A DNA stretch of 7,348 bases from Desulfarculus sp. GTDB taxonomy: Bacteria > Desulfobacterota > Desulfarculia > Desulfarculales > Desulfarculaceae. Below, piece by piece: positions 6,208-7,348 of the stretch. Under the pieces are notes generated by a model. It ran no database searches and was not told the origin of the DNA. It saw only the letters and a list, made by a program, of their open reading frames with translations. The position numbers and the translations under genes were made by a program. Where the stretch lies: the NCBI GenBank assembly GCA_020216625.1, contig JAIUYB010000100.1:1-7348 (forward strand), read 5' to 3'. The stretch's first letter is position 1; the number at the start of each line of letters is the position of its first letter.

Positions 6208-7348
6208 CTAGGGTTGGGCGGGGTCCGTCGCGCCAGCCTGGACACCCGGCTCCAGGTCCGATGGCGGCTCCAACCCTATGGCCAGGGTGAAGGTGGTGCC
6301 CCGCCCCACCTGGCTGTCCACCTCCAGGTTCCACTGGTGTTCGGTCACGATGCGTTTGACCGTGGACAGGCTGATGCCCACCGCGTTGGCCTTGGTGGTG
6401 AAGAAGGGATGGAACAGGAAAGGCATGTCCTCCTGGGGAATGCCGCGCCCGGTGTCGCCGACCGTGATCCGGGCGACGCGGCCGTCGCACTCCAGGCCCA
6501 GGCGCAGCACCCCGCCGTTGGGCATGGCCTCGATCGCGTTCTGCACCAGAACCCGGTAGGTCTTCTCCAACAGCCGCTGGTCCACCCAGGCCACCACCCG
6601 GCCGGACTGGCCCAAGAGGCCCTGGCGCACCACCTCCACCCCCTGGGGCCGGGCGCGCTCCAGGCAGTCCCGGCCGATCTGGTCCAAGAATACCCCCAGG
6701 TCGACCCGCTCCGGTGCTGGCGTGGGCAAATCAGCGTATTCCCTGACCTCCTTGACGATCAGCTCCAGGCGCTCGGTGTCGGCCAAAATCTTGCGCAGAT
6801 AATCGTCGCTGGCGCTGCCGGCCTCCACCTGCTTGAGCAGGCGTCGGGCCAGCCCGCCGATGCTGGTGACGGGATTGCGCAGCTCGTGGGCCACGCAGCG
6901 CGCCAACTGGTCGAGGCACTCCAGCTTCTCCTGCAAAAGCCTCTGGATCTCGGCCTGGGCCGCCTGGTTCTCCACCTCGCGCCGCTCCAGGGACTCGGCC
7001 ATGCCGTCGAAGGCCCCGGCCAGCCGGCTCAGCTCATCGCCGTGGTGGTCCAAGCCGCTGCGGGCGGTGAGATCACCACCGCCCAGGCGTTCGCTGGATG
7101 TCATCAATCTCTGCATTCGGCCCAGGATGGTGAATTCGGCCAACAGCCAGGCCAGGGTCATGGACAGCACGGCCGCCACACCCAACAGGGCCAGGTTGCC
7201 GTAAAGAATGGTCCGGGGCCGGGCCAGGGCGTGCTCCACCGGAATCCCCAGCCGGAAGCAGAGCTTGACCGACGGGCCGCCTTCCAACTCCTGGCGCTTG
7301 AAACCATAAAGACGCTGCACGTTGTCCACGCCGGTTTCCAGGAAAACC
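6208..7348 (-). CDS. Membrane sensor histidine kinase (HAMP-HisKA-HATPase), N-terminus cut by window edge
   Basis: At least 379 residues are present; the frame is open through the right edge, so the true start is outside. Numbering from the first codon in the window, residues 1-45 look like the end of an extracytoplasmic sensor domain (GFKR...RLGIP, as seen before the second membrane segment of Cache-type kinases). A membrane segment at about 47-73 is followed by a HAMP domain (about 75-122), a short helical linker, the HisKA H-box AHELRNP with phospho-acceptor H154, the N-box QNAIEAMPNGG (N270), the G1 box GDTGRGIP (D298) and the F-box FFTT (315-318). It should autophosphorylate and pass phosphate to a response regulator, none of which is in the window. 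The G2 glycine box reads NAVGISLS instead of the usual GxGLGL-type motif. Signal and target are unknown. The ORF can also begin at a GTG (7329), but that would remove most of the sensor. Confidence 0.9.
   Translation of the reverse strand, partial: VFLETGVDNVQRLYGFKRQELEGGPSVKLCFRLGIPVEHALARPRTILYGNLALLGVAAVLSMTLAWLLAEFTILGRMQRLMTSSERLGGGDLTARSGLDHHGDELSRLAGAFDGMAESLERREVENQAAQAEIQRLLQEKLECLDQLARCVAHELRNPVTSIGGLARRLLKQVEAGSASDDYLRKILADTERLELIVKEVREYADLPTPAPERVDLGVFLDQIGRDCLERARPQGVEVVRQGLLGQSGRVVAWVDQRLLEKTYRVLVQNAIEAMPNGGVLRLGLECDGRVARITVGDTGRGIPQEDMPFLFHPFFTTKANAVGISLSTVKRIVTEHQWNLEVDSQVGRGTTFTLAIGLEPPSDLEPGVQAGATDPAQP

Noticed and set aside
6192..6245. Longer EamA start at 6245
   Set aside because: It would overlap the kinase gene by 38 bases and adds an Arg/Pro-rich tail before the first membrane segment; the ATG at 6191 fits better.

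Overview
The window comes from a GC-rich anaerobic bacterium. The gene content suggests Desulfobacterota (the former sulfate-reducing Deltaproteobacteria): a full-length HdrA fused to an MvhD domain, a Ni-dependent carbon monoxide dehydrogenase, and apparent selenocysteine use. A Desulfarculales-like GC-rich lineage fits, but that placement is inference and nothing here fixes the genus.

Layout: bases 1-325 are non-coding as far as I can see and hold a REPIN-like inverted repeat doublet. Bases 326-2767 (+) encode one HdrA-MvhD electron-bifurcation flavoprotein that appears as two open frames, because an in-frame TGA at 932-934 sits exactly where the family carries a conserved cysteine. A bacterial SECIS-type hairpin with a GGUC apical loop follows at 955-972, so I read the gene as a single 813-residue selenoprotein (Sec203). 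Downstream come a second REPIN-like element (2800-2897) and a strong bidirectional terminator (2957-2999) separating hdrA from the convergent cooS (minus strand, 4995 to 3022). cooS has a structured leader and a candidate promoter. Further right, also on the minus strand, a two-component sensor histidine kinase (cut by the right edge) is followed after 16 bases by a DMT/EamA-family permease.

How the genes may work together: CooS oxidises CO (or reduces CO2) and exchanges low-potential electrons with ferredoxin-type carriers. HdrA-MvhD proteins pass electrons between ferredoxin, a flavin bifurcation centre and partner subunits (HdrBC, hydrogenase or formate dehydrogenase). Convergent placement suggests a shared energy-metabolism neighbourhood but not an operon. 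No HdrB, HdrC, CooC, CooF or ACS gene lies in the window. The kinase/permease pair looks like a separate transcription unit with unknown signal and substrate.

The most notable item is the selenocysteine HdrA, which standard gene calling would report as two broken fragments.
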